Notes: generated by a model from the sequence alone, not told the origin. A stretch of DNA of 64,000 nt from Phycisphaeraceae bacterium (GCA_029260615.1 JAJDCX010000033.1:1-64000); one strand, 5' to 3'. Shown: positions 49,099-58,464, numbered from the stretch's first letter. Numbers and translations are program-made.

Positions 49099-49866
49099 CT
49101 ATCGGCCGTCGGTCAGGACGTCCGCGCCATCTTTGGTCACCGCCACCGTGTGCTCGTAATGAGCTGACGGCTTGCGGTCAACCGTCACAACGGTCCAACC
49201 GTCTCGGAGCGTCCGCACCTCGTGTGAGCCCAGGTTGCACATCGGCTCGATTGCGAGCACGACGCCCTCCCGAAGCTCAATGTCATTTCGGAGCAGGTCT
49301 CGGCTCACGAAGTTGGGAACCTGTGGCGGTTCGTGCATCTTCGATCCAATCCCGTGCCCCACGAAGTCTCGGACTACCCCCATCCCATTTGACTCCGCGT
49401 ATTTCTGCATCAGCCTGGCGACCTGGCTCCACTTCTTGCCTGGCCGAATATTTTCAATCGCGATCTCGAGCACATGCTCGGTCACCTCGCAAAGCTTGCG
49501 GGTCTCCGGTTCAACGTCGCCGACCAAAATCGTCGTCGCCGCATCACCGCACCACCCGTCAAACTCAACCCCGCAGTCAACACCGACGATGTCGCCGTCC
49601 TTGATCACCCTGTCGTCTGCGATCCCGTGAACAACGACTTCGTTCACACTGATGCACAGGTTCGACGGGAACGGTGTCGGCCCGGGGTAGCCTTTAAACA
49701 ACCCCTTGCCTCCGGCTTCGGTAATCACCCGTAAGCCCTCGTCGTCGATCTCCCGGGTTGTCACGCCCGGCTTACATATCTCCCGGCAACGCTGGTGGAC
49801 CTTCTGGACGATCCGCCCTGCGATCCGCATTTTCTCGATGTCGTCTGGCGTTTTCCGCTTTATCAC
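49099..49866 (-). CDS. map: Methionine aminopeptidase type I
   Basis: A 255-residue MetAP with GTG start. It has VGVDCGVEFDGWCGDAATT (two Asp ligands), DFVGHGIGSKMHEPPQVPNF (His ligand), VLAIEPMCNLG and HYEHTVAVT (two Glu ligands). It removes initiator methionine. It follows secY directly; adk, which normally lies between them, is absent. Confidence 0.96.
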   Translation of the reverse strand: MIKRKTPDDIEKMRIAGRIVQKVHQRCREICKPGVTTREIDDEGLRVITEAGGKGLFKGYPGPTPFPSNLCISVNEVVVHGIADDRVIKDGDIVGVDCGVEFDGWCGDAATTILVGDVEPETRKLCEVTEHVLEIAIENIRPGKKWSQVARLMQKYAESNGMGVVRDFVGHGIGSKMHEPPQVPNFVSRDLLRNDIELREGVVLAIEPMCNLGSHEVRTLRDGWTVVTVDRKPSAHYEHTVAVTKDGADVLTDGR

Positions 49867-49999
49867 GTTGGTCTGGAACCGGTTTACTCGGTAATCGTTC
49901 GATCTACCCCAACCCGCAGTGAGTCGTCCATCGTATCACGGCTCCCGGGGCCTGACAAATATCTTTCACACAGGGAGATACAGCATCTTCCCAGCAGGA

Positions 50000-51418
50000 C
50001 TAAGCCCCGCCGCGTGAACCCCGGATCTTTGGCCCCTTGCCCCCACCAGACGCCAGGAACCCCTGATAATTCCTCATCAGCAAGCTCGCCTCGATCCGCT
50101 GTACGAAGTCCAGCATCACGCTGACCACGATCAGAAGACCCGTCCCACCAAGGAATTGCGTCACCAGGAAGTCGATTTCAAATACACCCGAAACGATCGT
50201 AGGCACCACCGCGATCAGCGCCAGGAACCCGGCACCCACATAAGTGATCCGTTCCATCACCGTCTCAAGGTAGTCAGCCGTCCTGGGCCCGGGACGCAGC
50301 CCCGGGATGAAGCTGCCGTGGTCACGGAGCTGCGTCGCCATCTCCTTGGGCTGGAACTGCACCGTCGTCCAGAAGTAGGCGAAAAAGTAGATCAGGCCGA
50401 TGTAAACAACGGTGTACAAATACCCGTTGAACCCGAAGTTTCGGCTCAGGAATTCCACCGTGCCAAACATAACGTTGTAGAACCCCGAGGTGTCCTCGCC
50501 AGGGATCTGCTGCATAGACGCTTCCAGCCAACCCAGAAGCATCGACGGGATAATCATCAGCGAACTGGCAAAGATGATCGGCATCACACCGCCGTGGTTC
50601 ACACGCAACGGCAGGTAGCTGCGCTGCCCGCCGTATACCCGTCGGCCCCGCGTGTGCTTGGCCTGCTGGATCGGGATACGCCGCTGCCCCTGCGTGATCA
50701 CAATCGACCCCGCGACCACCACGATAAACGCCGCCACCAAGAAGATCACCGTCATCGGGCTGTACTGCGCGTCGGCGCTATTGACGTCGAAACCATCAAT
50801 CACCATACCGATCGCGTTAGGCATCCCCGCGATGATCCCCGCGGTAATAATCAGCGAGATACCGTTGCCGATCCCGTACTTGTCGATCTGCTCACCAAGC
50901 CACATCAGGAACACCGTCCCGCTGGTCAGTGCCGTAATGCCACAGGCCCAGAACAGGAACGTGTCCTTGTACGCCGGGTACACCACCGGGGTATCACCGG
51001 ACTGGAAAAACCAGAGGTAACCCACCGACTGCACCAGGCACAACGCAACCGTCGCGTAACGTGTGTATTCCTGAACCTTCTGCCGGCCCGCGGGGCCTTC
51101 TTTTTGCAGGGCTTTGAGCTTCTCTGACACCGTCCCAAGCAACTGAAAAATAATCGCCGCCGAGATGTAGGGCATGATCCCCAGACCAAAGACCGTCGAT
51201 TGCTTGAGCGACCCACCCGTGAAGATGCTCATGTAGTCAAGGATATTCCCGGTCGCGCCGCCGCTTTGCTGCTCCGCCCACTCCTTCATCCGCTCGCCAC
51301 TGACGCCTGGCAGCGCAATGAAGAAACCGATCCGGTAGATGCAAAGCATCCCCATCGTGAAGAATATTTTGTTTCGTAGTTCCGCTATCCGAAAGATATT
51401 TAGAAACGCTTGAAGCAT
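50000..51418 (-). CDS. secY: Protein translocase subunit SecY
   Basis: A 472-residue SecY of ten transmembrane helices: FFTMGMLCIYRIGFFIALPG, LGIMPYISAAIIFQLLGTVS, WFFQSGDTPVVYPAYKDTF, GNGISLIITAGIIAGMPNAI, and QPKEMATQLRDHGSFIPGLRPG, the last loop binding SecA/ribosome. It forms the translocation channel with SecE/G. It follows rplO by about 50 nt, completing the spc-type order. Confidence 0.97.
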   Translation of the reverse strand: MLQAFLNIFRIAELRNKIFFTMGMLCIYRIGFFIALPGVSGERMKEWAEQQSGGATGNILDYMSIFTGGSLKQSTVFGLGIMPYISAAIIFQLLGTVSEKLKALQKEGPAGRQKVQEYTRYATVALCLVQSVGYLWFFQSGDTPVVYPAYKDTFLFWACGITALTSGTVFLMWLGEQIDKYGIGNGISLIITAGIIAGMPNAIGMVIDGFDVNSADAQYSPMTVIFLVAAFIVVVAGSIVITQGQRRIPIQQAKHTRGRRVYGGQRSYLPLRVNHGGVMPIIFASSLMIIPSMLLGWLEASMQQIPGEDTSGFYNVMFGTVEFLSRNFGFNGYLYTVVYIGLIYFFAYFWTTVQFQPKEMATQLRDHGSFIPGLRPGPRTADYLETVMERITYVGAGFLALIAVVPTIVSGVFEIDFLVTQFLGGTGLLIVVSVMLDFVQRIEASLLMRNYQGFLASGGGKGPKIRGSRGGA

Positions 51419-51470
51419 GTTTCCCTGCCCTATAAATCCGCTGATGCGATCGGCGGTTTATGTTTCCATC

Positions 51471-51923
51471 TCAGGCGATCGTCGCCGAGCCACCCGCCTG
51501 GGTGATCTTGTCCTGAGCCGACTTGGAGAACGACGCCGCGGTCACCGTGAGCTTCTTTGTGATCTCGCCCTTGCCAAGCACCTTCACAGGCAGCTTGTCA
51601 TCGCGGATCAGCCCGACCTTTACAAGCATCTGGGCGTTGACCTCGGCACCGTCATCAAACCGGGCGTCTAGGGCACTGATATTCACCACCGAAAACTGCT
51701 TCTTGAACAGCACGTTGGAGAAACCACGCTTGGCCACACGTCGAAACAACGGCGTCTGCCCGCCTTCACGGCTGGCGCGGATCGAGCCGGATGCACCCGA
51801 ACGGGAGCCGGCACCGTTGTGCCCACGCCCACAGGTCTTGCCCGACCCCGAACCGGGACCACGACCAACACGCTTACGCTTCTTATGCTTGCCCACCTTC
51901 TCGGTGACTTCATGAATCATCAT
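51471..51923 (-). CDS. rplO: 50S ribosomal protein L15
   Basis: A 150-residue L15: KRKRVGRGPGSGSGKTCGRG, GQTPLFRRVAKRGFSNVLFK and VNAQMLVKVGLIRDD in the globular part. It lies 51 nt after rpsE; the L30 gene rpmD, usually in this gap, is missing. Confidence 0.97.
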   Translation of the reverse strand: MMIHEVTEKVGKHKKRKRVGRGPGSGSGKTCGRGHNGAGSRSGASGSIRASREGGQTPLFRRVAKRGFSNVLFKKQFSVVNISALDARFDDGAEVNAQMLVKVGLIRDDKLPVKVLGKGEITKKLTVTAASFSKSAQDKITQAGGSATIA

Positions 51924-51974
51924 CGCTCAGACACTCCTAATCACACGGCGTAATCACGCCGGGGTGTCACTAAT

Positions 51975-52865
51975 TTATTCTTCCGTCTTTTCTGCCTCAG
52001 GGGCCGTAGCTTCCGGGGCCGCAGCCTCGGGAGCTTTGACTTCCGGGGCCTTAACTTCCGGGGTCGCCTCAGTCACAGGGGCCTGCACGGCACCCGTTTC
52101 CGTCACTGGCTTTTCTTCAACCGCTGCGGTCTCTTGTTTTTCAGCTTCGGGCTCGACAGCCTTGGGCTTGGGCTTAGGCTTGATCTGGGTGACGGTCGCG
52201 GTCACACCCTTGCCACCGGGCGTGCTCTCACTGCGCCGGCCACCCTTACGGCCGCCCTTGCCACCCTTACGGCCGCCTTCGTTCTCATTCTTCGCCGGTG
52301 CCGCAGCCTGTTTAGGTGCAGCACTTTTAGTGGTTGTGTAACGCTGACCCATGGCGATCATCTCTTCCACCACGGTCGAGTCGATCTCAACACCACGGTA
52401 GCTGGCGACCTGCTCCTTGGTCCGCAGCCCGGTCAACCCGGCAAGCACAGCCTTGCTCAGGTTCTTTTTATTCGTCGAGCCGTAGGCCTTGGTCAGGCAG
52501 TCCTGAACCCCGACCATCTCCAGCACCGCACGGGCGGTACCCCCAGCGATAACACCCGTACCGGGTGAAGCGGGGATCAGACGGATCATCGACGCTCCGA
52601 ATCGGCCCTCAATCTGATGCGGCAGTGTGCCGTCCTTCAGATTGATCTTCACCACGTTCTTACGCGCCGCTTTCTGGGCCTTCTCGATGGCGACCGGAAC
52701 ACCCCGGCCCTTGCCGTAGCCGATCCCGACGCTGCCGCGCCGATCACCCACAACAACCAAAGCGGCGAAGCTGAATCGCCGACCACCCTTAACCACCGTC
52801 GCGGTTCGGAAGATCCCGACCGTGGTGGATTCCAACGCCTGTGTTTCGTCAAGTAATTCCGGCAT
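51975..52865 (-). CDS. rpsE: 30S ribosomal protein S5 with long C-terminal tail
   Basis: A 296-residue S5; the normal domain ends near residue 175. The core has RFSFAALVVVGDRRGSVGIG and VIAGGTARAVLEMVGVQDCLTKAYGS. Beyond it is a basic Gly/Arg/Lys stretch (GGRKGGKGGRKGGRR) and then a Glu/Pro/Ala/Val tail (APEVKAPEVKAPEAAAPEAT), partly coded by CCCCGGAAGT-type repeats (+ strand 51999-52070). The tail adds about 110 residues. It should lie on the solvent side and may contact RNA or other factors. Confidence 0.95.
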   Translation of the reverse strand: MPELLDETQALESTTVGIFRTATVVKGGRRFSFAALVVVGDRRGSVGIGYGKGRGVPVAIEKAQKAARKNVVKINLKDGTLPHQIEGRFGASMIRLIPASPGTGVIAGGTARAVLEMVGVQDCLTKAYGSTNKKNLSKAVLAGLTGLRTKEQVASYRGVEIDSTVVEEMIAMGQRYTTTKSAAPKQAAAPAKNENEGGRKGGKGGRKGGRRSESTPGGKGVTATVTQIKPKPKPKAVEPEAEKQETAAVEEKPVTETGAVQAPVTEATPEVKAPEVKAPEAAAPEATAPEAEKTEE

Positions 52866-52918
52866 GATGTTCCTCTAAACGCTGACCCGTGGCCGAAGGC
52901 ACACGGAGATGAGCCTGG

Positions 52919-53269
52919 TTACAGCCCAAGGCCGCCCTCGCGAGCGGCATCGGCCAGGGCCTTCACCCTGCCGTGGTATCGAAATCCATTACGGTCGAAA
53001 GCGACCTTACTAATGCCGGCATCCTTCGCCTGCTTGGCGATCTGCTTGCCCACCTCGGTGGCGGCGGTGATGTTCCCACCGTTGCCCGCCTTGATCGTGC
53101 TGGCAGACGCCAGCGTCTTCCCGTCCAGATCGTTGATGACCTGGGCGTAAATGTGGCTGAGGCTGCGGAAAACCGTCAGACGCGGGCGCTCCGGCGTGCC
53201 GATGACACGTTTGCGGATGCCGGTCTTGCGGCGTTTGCGGCGGACTGTTTTGAGTTTCTGTTTTTCCAT
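52919..53269 (-). CDS. rplR: 50S ribosomal protein L18
   Basis: A 116-residue L18: [63 protein letters not shown]. It binds 5S rRNA. Standard position between rplF and rpsE. Confidence 0.97.
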   Translation of the reverse strand: MEKQKLKTVRRKRRKTGIRKRVIGTPERPRLTVFRSLSHIYAQVINDLDGKTLASASTIKAGNGGNITAATEVGKQIAKQAKDAGISKVAFDRNGFRYHGRVKALADAAREGGLGL

Positions 53270-53329
53270 CGTTTCGTTTCCCAGTGCCGGTTTGTATCCC
53301 GGGGTCAGGGTGCTGTATTAAGTCCGTTC

Positions 53330-53869
53330 TTACCCGCCGCTGGCAAAGGCCTTGCCCTGCTTGCGGATGATGTGTTCGTCGGCGTACTTGATGCCACGAC
53401 CGTTGTAAGGCTCTGGCTTACGGTGGGCCCTGATCTCGGCTGCGACCTGGCCAACCATCTGCTTATCTGCGCCGCTGATCTTCAGCTTGTTCTGCTGGAT
53501 ATCAACCGTAATCCCCGCAGGCACTTGGACCACCCGGGTGTCGGCGTAACCGACTTTCAGGTTGACCTTGTTGCCCTGCAGTTTCGCGGTCCAACCCACG
53601 CCGTTGATTTCCAAGTGCTTCTCGTAGCCCTTGGTCACGCCTTGAATCATGTTGGAGATCAGGGAGCGTGTCAGGCCGTGCATCGCCTTGGCGGCACGCG
53701 AATCACCCTTACGCTCGATGACGACTTGATCGCCATCGACCTTGACGGAGACCTCGGGGCGGTGGGTCATGCTTAGCCGGTTGCTGCCGGCCTCAACGGT
53801 GACCTGGTTACCGCTGACCGACACCTTGGTGCCAGCGAGGGGGACTGGTTTTTTACCGATACGGGACAT
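53330..53869 (-). CDS. rplF: 50S ribosomal protein L6
   Basis: A 179-residue L6: SRIGKKPVPLAGTKVSVSGN, GLTRSLISNMIQGVTKGYEK and the C-terminal RAHRKPEPYNGRGIKYADEHI. It binds the sarcin-ricin region. Standard position after rpsH. Confidence 0.97.
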   Translation of the reverse strand: MSRIGKKPVPLAGTKVSVSGNQVTVEAGSNRLSMTHRPEVSVKVDGDQVVIERKGDSRAAKAMHGLTRSLISNMIQGVTKGYEKHLEINGVGWTAKLQGNKVNLKVGYADTRVVQVPAGITVDIQQNKLKISGADKQMVGQVAAEIRAHRKPEPYNGRGIKYADEHIIRKQGKAFASGG

Positions 53870-53953
53870 CGTTCAAATCCTTATTCAGTGGTTGGGAGCG
53901 TTTAATGTCCGCCCTTCTCCACATCTTTCATACACGCACGGGCCGGGCCCGGT

Positions 53954-54352
53954 TTACTCAACGGTACACAACAGTTCGCCGCCCACATGCTGCTCGCGGG
54001 CCTTGCGGTCGGACATCACGCCGCTTGACGTGCTGACGATCACGATCCCCAAACCACCCAAGGGCCGAGGCAGCAGGTCGGCCTTCGTGTAAACACGGCA
54101 ACCCGGCTTGCTCTCACGCTTGAGGCTGTGGATCAACTGCTCCCCGTTGGGGCCGTAACGCAGATCGACTCGCAGGATCCCCTGCCGGCCGTCATCAATC
54201 ACGCTGTAGTCTGCGACATAACCCTCGTCCTTTAGAACCTGGGCGATGCCGGTGCAGATCTTGCTGTTGCGGCAATCAACCTTCTTGGCCTGGTTGCGTG
54301 CCGCGTTGCGGATCCGGGTAATCATGTCTGCGATGGGGTCTGATAGAGACAT
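53954..54352 (-). CDS. rpsH: 30S ribosomal protein S8
   Basis: A 132-residue S8: SDPIADMITRIRNAARNQAK, DLRYGPNGEQLIHSLKRESK and LGIVIVSTSSGVMSDRKARE. It binds the central domain of 16S rRNA and in E. coli represses the spc operon. A heptamer array lies in the spacer after rpsN, upstream of this gene. Confidence 0.97.
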   Translation of the reverse strand: MSLSDPIADMITRIRNAARNQAKKVDCRNSKICTGIAQVLKDEGYVADYSVIDDGRQGILRVDLRYGPNGEQLIHSLKRESKPGCRVYTKADLLPRPLGGLGIVIVSTSSGVMSDRKAREQHVGGELLCTVE

Positions 54353-54407
54353 TACGTTTGGGCCTTACCTGTGAATTTCACTCTTATTCAATCTCGTGCC
54401 AGTCTGC

Positions 54408-54442
54408 TGGCTAACGGCTAACCGCTAACAGCTCACGGCTCT
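54408..54442. repeat. Heptamer array in the rpsN-rpsH spacer
   Basis: Five 7-mers: TGGCTAA, CGGCTAA, CCGCTAA, CAGCTCA, CGGCTCT. Same polarity and consensus as the array before the rpsL stop; ends 2 nt from the rpsN stop. Confidence 0.82.
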
Positions 54443-54444
54443 TC

Positions 54445-54714
54445 TTACCACGACGCCTTACGCATACCGGGGACTTTGCCTTCCAACGCCAGCTCTCGCA
54501 GCTTGATCCGGGAGATACCGAACTTGCGGTACACCGAACGGGTGCGCCCGGTCAGGGCACAGTGGTTGCGGTAGCGGGTCGGGCTCGCGTCACGGGGCAG
54601 CTTCTGCAAGCCCGCGTAATCGCCCTCGGCCTTGAGCTTCCGCCGAAGGTCGGCGTACTTCTCAATCGTCTTCTTGATCCTCGCCATCCTGACGCTGGTT
54701 GACTTCGATGCCAT
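54445..54714 (-). CDS. rpsN: 30S ribosomal protein S14
   Basis: An 89-residue S14 of the zinc-free type: [40 protein letters not shown] and [20 protein letters not shown], with no CxxC zinc motif. Located between rplE and rpsH as usual. Confidence 0.97.
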   Translation of the reverse strand: MASKSTSVRMARIKKTIEKYADLRRKLKAEGDYAGLQKLPRDASPTRYRNHCALTGRTRSVYRKFGISRIKLRELALEGKVPGMRKASW

Positions 54715-54773
54715 GGTGTTCTCTTATCTAACTCGGTGATAGTTACCGTTGCTTATGCTTGGGTAGATGCTTC

Positions 54774-55343
54774 CTAGTTCTTCTTCTCTTCGGGCCTGAT
54801 CAGCGGGAACCCCATCTCCAACAGGGCCGTCCGTGTGATCTCATCGGTGCTACGCTTGAATATCAGGTTGATATTCATCCCGTGGGTGAACTGGACCCGG
54901 GTCATGTCAATCTCAGGAAAGATGCCCTGCTCGTTCACGCCGAACGAGTAGTTCCCACGCCCATCCAGCTTGTCCTTGAGACCGCGGAAGTCCTTGATCC
55001 GTGGGATCGCCACCGTAATCAGGCGGTCCAGGAATTCCCACATCCGGTCGCTCCTCAAGGTGACCATCGCACCGACCTCGTAGCCCACACGCAGCTTGAA
55101 GTTAGCGACGGACTTCTTGGCCTTCTTGACGATCGGCCTCTGGCCGGAGATCAACTCAAGGTCGGAGACCACCTGCTCGCGGGCCTTGGGATTCAGCTTC
55201 GTGCCTTCAAGCTGCTTACCCATGCCGACGTTGATGACGATCTTGTCCAACGTCGCCATAGCCATCGGGTTTTTGATCCCGAATTGTTCCTTGAGCTTGG
55301 TAACGACCTGCTCGTTGTATTGTTTCTTTAACCGCGGGGTCAT
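54774..55343 (-). CDS. rplE: 50S ribosomal protein L5
   Basis: A 189-residue L5: DKIVINVGMGKQLEGTKLNP, LRVGYEVGAMVTLRSDRMWEF and YSFGVNEQGIFPEIDMTRVQF. It binds 5S rRNA and contacts S13. The spacer before it contains two heptamer arrays of opposite polarity. Confidence 0.97.
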   Translation of the reverse strand: MTPRLKKQYNEQVVTKLKEQFGIKNPMAMATLDKIVINVGMGKQLEGTKLNPKAREQVVSDLELISGQRPIVKKAKKSVANFKLRVGYEVGAMVTLRSDRMWEFLDRLITVAIPRIKDFRGLKDKLDGRGNYSFGVNEQGIFPEIDMTRVQFTHGMNINLIFKRSTDEITRTALLEMGFPLIRPEEKKN

Positions 55344-55345
55344 GG

Positions 55346-55373
55346 TATTAGCCTTTAGCTGGTAGCTGTTAGC
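55346..55373. repeat. Heptamer array next to the rplE start
   Basis: Four 7-mers on the + strand: TATTAGC, CTTTAGC, TGGTAGC, TGTTAGC. Polarity is opposite to the array at 55400-55436 in the same spacer. Confidence 0.82.
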
Positions 55374-55399
55374 CTGATATTTCGCTTCTGTCTTCTTAC

Positions 55400-55436
55400 A
55401 CGCTATTAGCTTTCGCTAACAGCAAACCGCTTTTAC
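55400..55436. repeat. Degenerate heptamer array at the rplX end
   Basis: CGCTATT, AGCTTTC, GCTAACA, GCAAACC, GCTTTT: a GCTAA-type array that can pair with the TTAGC array 30 nt away in the same transcript. It just reaches the rplX stop codon. Confidence 0.6.
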
Positions 55437-55768
55437 TTCCGCGCCTTCTTCAGATCCGGGCCCAGCTGCTCGCCCGTGCTAGCCGCCACACGGATCTTCG
55501 AGCCGTCGTCCTTGGTGACAAACCGCACGCGGGTCGGCTTGCCATCGGCGATGGGTGAAACATTGGAGATATGGATCGGCATCTCCTTGTGCACCACACC
55601 ACCCTGGGGGTTGCTCTGGTTAGGCTTAACGTGCTTGGTGCGGATATTCGCACCCTCGACCACCACCTGGTCCTTCTCGGTCACCACACGCAGGATCTTG
55701 CCCTGCTTGCCCTTGCTCGAACCCGCGGTGACGATGACGTTGTCGCCTTTTCTTACATGTCGTGCCAT
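55433..55768 (-). CDS. rplX: 50S ribosomal protein L24
   Basis: A 111-residue L24 with the KOW motif RKGDNVIVTAGSSKGKQGKI, then GANIRTKHVKPNQSNPQGGV and HISNVSPIADGKPTRVRF. It is an early assembly protein. Flanked on both sides by heptamer arrays. Confidence 0.97.
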   Translation of the reverse strand: MARHVRKGDNVIVTAGSSKGKQGKILRVVTEKDQVVVEGANIRTKHVKPNQSNPQGGVVHKEMPIHISNVSPIADGKPTRVRFVTKDDGSKIRVAASTGEQLGPDLKKARK

Positions 55769-55785
55769 TTGATTCAGCCTTCTGT

Positions 55786-55813
55786 GTTAGCTATTAGCTT
55801 CTCGCCTTAGCCT
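55786..55813. repeat. Heptamer array in the rplN-rplX spacer
   Basis: Four 7-mers: TGTTAGC, TATTAGC, TTCTCGC, CTTAGCC, directly upstream of rplX in transcription. Confidence 0.75.
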
Positions 55814-55839
55814 CTGCTTCACGCCTCGCCGGTGAGTGG

Positions 55840-56226
55840 TCAGACCACCTCCGACGCCAGCGAAACGATCTTCATAAAGTTCTTCTCACGCAGTTCCCTG
55901 GCAACCGCACCGAAGATGCGTGTGCCCCGGGGATTGCCGTCGTCATCAATCAGGACCACGGCACTGCGGTCAAAACGCACATAGCTCCCGTCCTTACGTC
56001 GGATCGGGTTGCGTGTCCTAACCACCACCGCCTTGACGATCGTGCCGGTCTTCAGATCGCTCCCGGGCAACGACTTCTTGACCGAACAGACGACCTTGTC
56101 GCCGACGCCGGCGGTCTTACGCGTGTACTTGCCTCGGCCGGTGGACCCGCCCAGCACCCGGATCACATAAGCGATCTTGGCACCGGTGTTGTCCGCGACG
56201 TCGACTCTTGATTCTGCCTGGAGCAT
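55840..56226 (-). CDS. rplN: 50S ribosomal protein L14
   Basis: A 128-residue L14, slightly longer than the usual 122: [40 protein letters not shown] and [24 protein letters not shown]. It binds IF6/RsfS-side bridges of the 50S. It follows rpsQ by 56 nt. Confidence 0.97.
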   Translation of the reverse strand: MLQAESRVDVADNTGAKIAYVIRVLGGSTGRGKYTRKTAGVGDKVVCSVKKSLPGSDLKTGTIVKAVVVRTRNPIRRKDGSYVRFDRSAVVLIDDDGNPRGTRIFGAVARELREKNFMKIVSLASEVV

Positions 56227-56282
56227 GTCTCAATTCCTTGCATTGGCCCAAACGGGCCGGCCCTGTGTATCAGGCCATTGGA

Positions 56283-56582
56283 TCAGTCATGTTGTTCGAT
56301 CGGCGCGAGCGCCTTTTCGACGACCTTCACCAGCCGCCAACTCTTGGTCTTGCTGATCGGCCGGCAGCCGGTGATCTCAACCCGGTCACCCATCCCGCAC
56401 TGGTTCTCCGGGTCATGCACATGGAACTTCGCCTGGCGGTGAAGGTACTTGCCGTACTTCTTGTGCTTCTGCTGGTAATCCACCGCCACGGTGCAGGTCT
56501 TGTCACGCTTATCGCTGACAACAACCCCGATCTTCGTGCCGGTGAGCGTACGCGTTTTGGGTGTGTTGGCTTGTTCGGTCAC
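56283..56582 (-). CDS. rpsQ: 30S ribosomal protein S17
   Basis: A 99-residue OB-fold S17: [40 protein letters not shown] and [20 protein letters not shown]. It starts at GTG overlapping the rpmC stop (GTGA), so translation is coupled. Confidence 0.97.
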   Translation of the reverse strand: MTEQANTPKTRTLTGTKIGVVVSDKRDKTCTVAVDYQQKHKKYGKYLHRQAKFHVHDPENQCGMGDRVEITGCRPISKTKSWRLVKVVEKALAPIEQHD

Positions 56583-56782
56583 TTGCTGGCCTCTCGTAAC
56601 TGGCGTGCTCGCTGCTCGGTAAGCAGACGTGCGATGTCTCTGCGGATGTCCCCCAACTGCTTGGGATTTTCCAGCTTCTCGGTCACAGCCTGGGTCCGCA
56701 GCTCGTAATGGCTCTTACGCAGACGAGCGACTTCGACCTTCAGCTCTTCGTCTTTGAACTTGTGTGTTTCGTTGGCTTTCAT
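56579..56782 (-). CDS. rpmC: 50S ribosomal protein L29
   Basis: A 67-residue coiled protein: [20 protein letters not shown] and [19 protein letters not shown]. It surrounds the exit tunnel with L23. It overlaps rpsQ by 4 nt. Confidence 0.96.
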   Translation of the reverse strand: MKANETHKFKDEELKVEVARLRKSHYELRTQAVTEKLENPKQLGDIRRDIARLLTEQRARQLREASK

Positions 56783-56821
56783 ATCAGTCTCACATCCTCG
56801 GCTCTTCGCCGAAGCCGGGTC

Positions 56822-57238
56822 TTAGGCGTGACGCTTCTCCACGAACCGGCACTTAAACGGCATCTTGTATGCCACACGGGCAAACGCCTGCTGGGCCGCA
56901 TCACGGGGCACACCCACGATTTCGTAGATGATCGTCCCGGGCTTCACCCGTGCGACCCAGTATTCCGGCTCCGCCTTGCCTTTACCCATACGGGTTTCAA
57001 GCGGCTTCTTGCTGATCGGCTTGTCCGGGAACACCCGCACAAACAACCGGCCCTCACGGCTGCAGTACTGCCTCGCCGCGATACGCCCAGCCTCGATCTG
57101 TCGTGCGGTCAACCAGCCGCCCTCAAGCAACTGCAAACCGTACTCGCCGAAGGCGACGTAGTTGCCGCGGCATGCGTTGCCGCGCACCTTGCCCCGCTGT
57201 TGCTTGCGGAACTTCACTCGTTTTGGCATCAGAGGCAT
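56822..57238 (-). CDS. rplP: 50S ribosomal protein L16
   Basis: A 138-residue L16: MPLMPKRVKFRKQQRGKVRG, GEYGLQLLEGGWLTARQIEAG, RMGKGKAEPEYWVARVKPGTI. It stabilises A-site tRNA. Standard place between rpsC and rpmC. A small CACGGC/GCCGTG hairpin (57255-57271) lies in its upstream spacer. Confidence 0.97.
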   Translation of the reverse strand: MPLMPKRVKFRKQQRGKVRGNACRGNYVAFGEYGLQLLEGGWLTARQIEAGRIAARQYCSREGRLFVRVFPDKPISKKPLETRMGKGKAEPEYWVARVKPGTIIYEIVGVPRDAAQQAFARVAYKMPFKCRFVEKRHA

Positions 57239-57292
57239 CGGTCTAGTCTCCGTCCACGGCTAATCGCCGTGTCTTTATCTCATTACTCTTGC

Positions 57293-57997
57293 TTAGTGGC
57301 GTCCACGCGCCCGAGGCCTGGCACCCGCTGCCTTGGACTCGATCTCACCCTCGGCCAACTCCGCGTACAGGCCGTGGAATACCCAAACCTTCACGCCGAT
57401 GATCCCGTAAGTTGTCTGGGCCTCGGTCAGTGCGTAATCAATATTCGCTTGAAGCGTTGCCAGCGGGATCGCACCCATGCGGACATCTTCGGTACGGCTC
57501 ATCTCGTGGCCACCCAGACGACCGGACAACTGGATCTTGCAACCCTTCGCCCCGGCGCTCATCGCGGCCTCGGCCTTCATCTTCATCACACGCCGGAAAC
57601 CCGCACGCTTCGCCAACTGCTCCGCGATCGACTCGCCGACCAGCTTCGCATCCAGGTCCGCGTTGTGGACCTCGATGCAGTTGATCGAAACATTACGACC
57701 GGTCAGCCGTTGAAGCTCCGCGGTCAAAGCGTCAATCTCCGAGCCCTTGGGCCCGATCACCAGGCCAGGCCTGGCGGTCTTGACGATGATCTTCAGCTCT
57801 TCACGCGTCCGCTCGATGTGGATGTCGCTCACCGCGGCATAAGGAGCCTTGCGGTTGAACCGGTAGTCGCAGAACTTGCGGATCTTCTGGTCCTCGACCA
57901 ACAGCTCCGCGTACAACGCCTTGGGCGCGTACCACCGGCTCTTGTGAGCCTCGGTGATGCCGACGCGGAAGCCGAATGGATGAACTTTCTGTCCCAT
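57293..57997 (-). CDS. rpsC: 30S ribosomal protein S3
   Basis: A 234-residue S3: MGQKVHPFGFRVGITEAHKS, the KH domain VKTARPGLVIGPKGSEIDAL and the C-terminal GCKIQLSGRLGGHEMSRTED and GVKVWVFHG. It is part of the mRNA-entry helicase. Normal length. Confidence 0.97.
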   Translation of the reverse strand: MGQKVHPFGFRVGITEAHKSRWYAPKALYAELLVEDQKIRKFCDYRFNRKAPYAAVSDIHIERTREELKIIVKTARPGLVIGPKGSEIDALTAELQRLTGRNVSINCIEVHNADLDAKLVGESIAEQLAKRAGFRRVMKMKAEAAMSAGAKGCKIQLSGRLGGHEMSRTEDVRMGAIPLATLQANIDYALTEAQTTYGIIGVKVWVFHGLYAELAEGEIESKAAGARPRARGRH

Positions 57998-58040
57998 GTT
58001 GAACCCTGTTGCTGTGCTTGGCTATGTGCCCAAGCGTGAG

Positions 58041-58394
58041 TTAACGTCGCTTTTTCGCCTGGTCTACGGTCACGGTAATGTGGCTGGTACGCTTAAGGAT
58101 CGGGTGAGCCCGGCCACGGTCCTTGGGCTGGAATCGCTTCATCGTCGGGCCGCTATCGACCCGGACCTCCGAAACGACCATCGCCAGCGCCTCGCGGTCG
58201 GATATGCCCTGTGCCTCTTGGGCGTTCGAGCGGGCGGCCTGCAAACAATTCTTGAGCATCACGGCGGCACGCTTCTTGGACAGCGTCAGCATGTTCATCG
58301 CGTCGAACACGCTCTTGCCGCTGATCATCTGCGCGACAGGCCTCGCCTTCGTCGGGCTGATCCGTGCGCCTCGGTGTATGTTGGTGTATCCCAT
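58041..58394 (-). CDS. rplV: 50S ribosomal protein L22
   Basis: A 117-residue L22: HRGARISPTKARPVAQMISG, AAVMLKNCLQAARSNAQEAQG and the extended loop end RFQPKDRGRAHPILKRTSHI. It lines the exit tunnel. Two heptamer arrays lie in the spacer upstream. Confidence 0.97.
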   Translation of the reverse strand: MGYTNIHRGARISPTKARPVAQMISGKSVFDAMNMLTLSKKRAAVMLKNCLQAARSNAQEAQGISDREALAMVVSEVRVDSGPTMKRFQPKDRGRAHPILKRTSHITVTVDQAKKRR

Positions 58395-58397
58395 GGT

Positions 58398-58432
58398 TCT
58401 TAGCCTTTAGCCTTTAGCGGTTAGCCATTAGC
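58398..58432. repeat. Heptamer array next to the rplV start
   Basis: Five + strand 7-mers: TCTTAGC, CTTTAGC, CTTTAGC, GGTTAGC, CATTAGC. Opposite polarity to 58465-58499. Confidence 0.85.
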
Positions 58433-58464
58433 TTGTGTCTTCGTGTCCGTCATCCGTCTTGTTC

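Noticed and set aside
56708..58039. Plus-strand ORF of 443 codons
   Set aside because: Antisense to rpmC, rplP and rpsC, all of which are certain.
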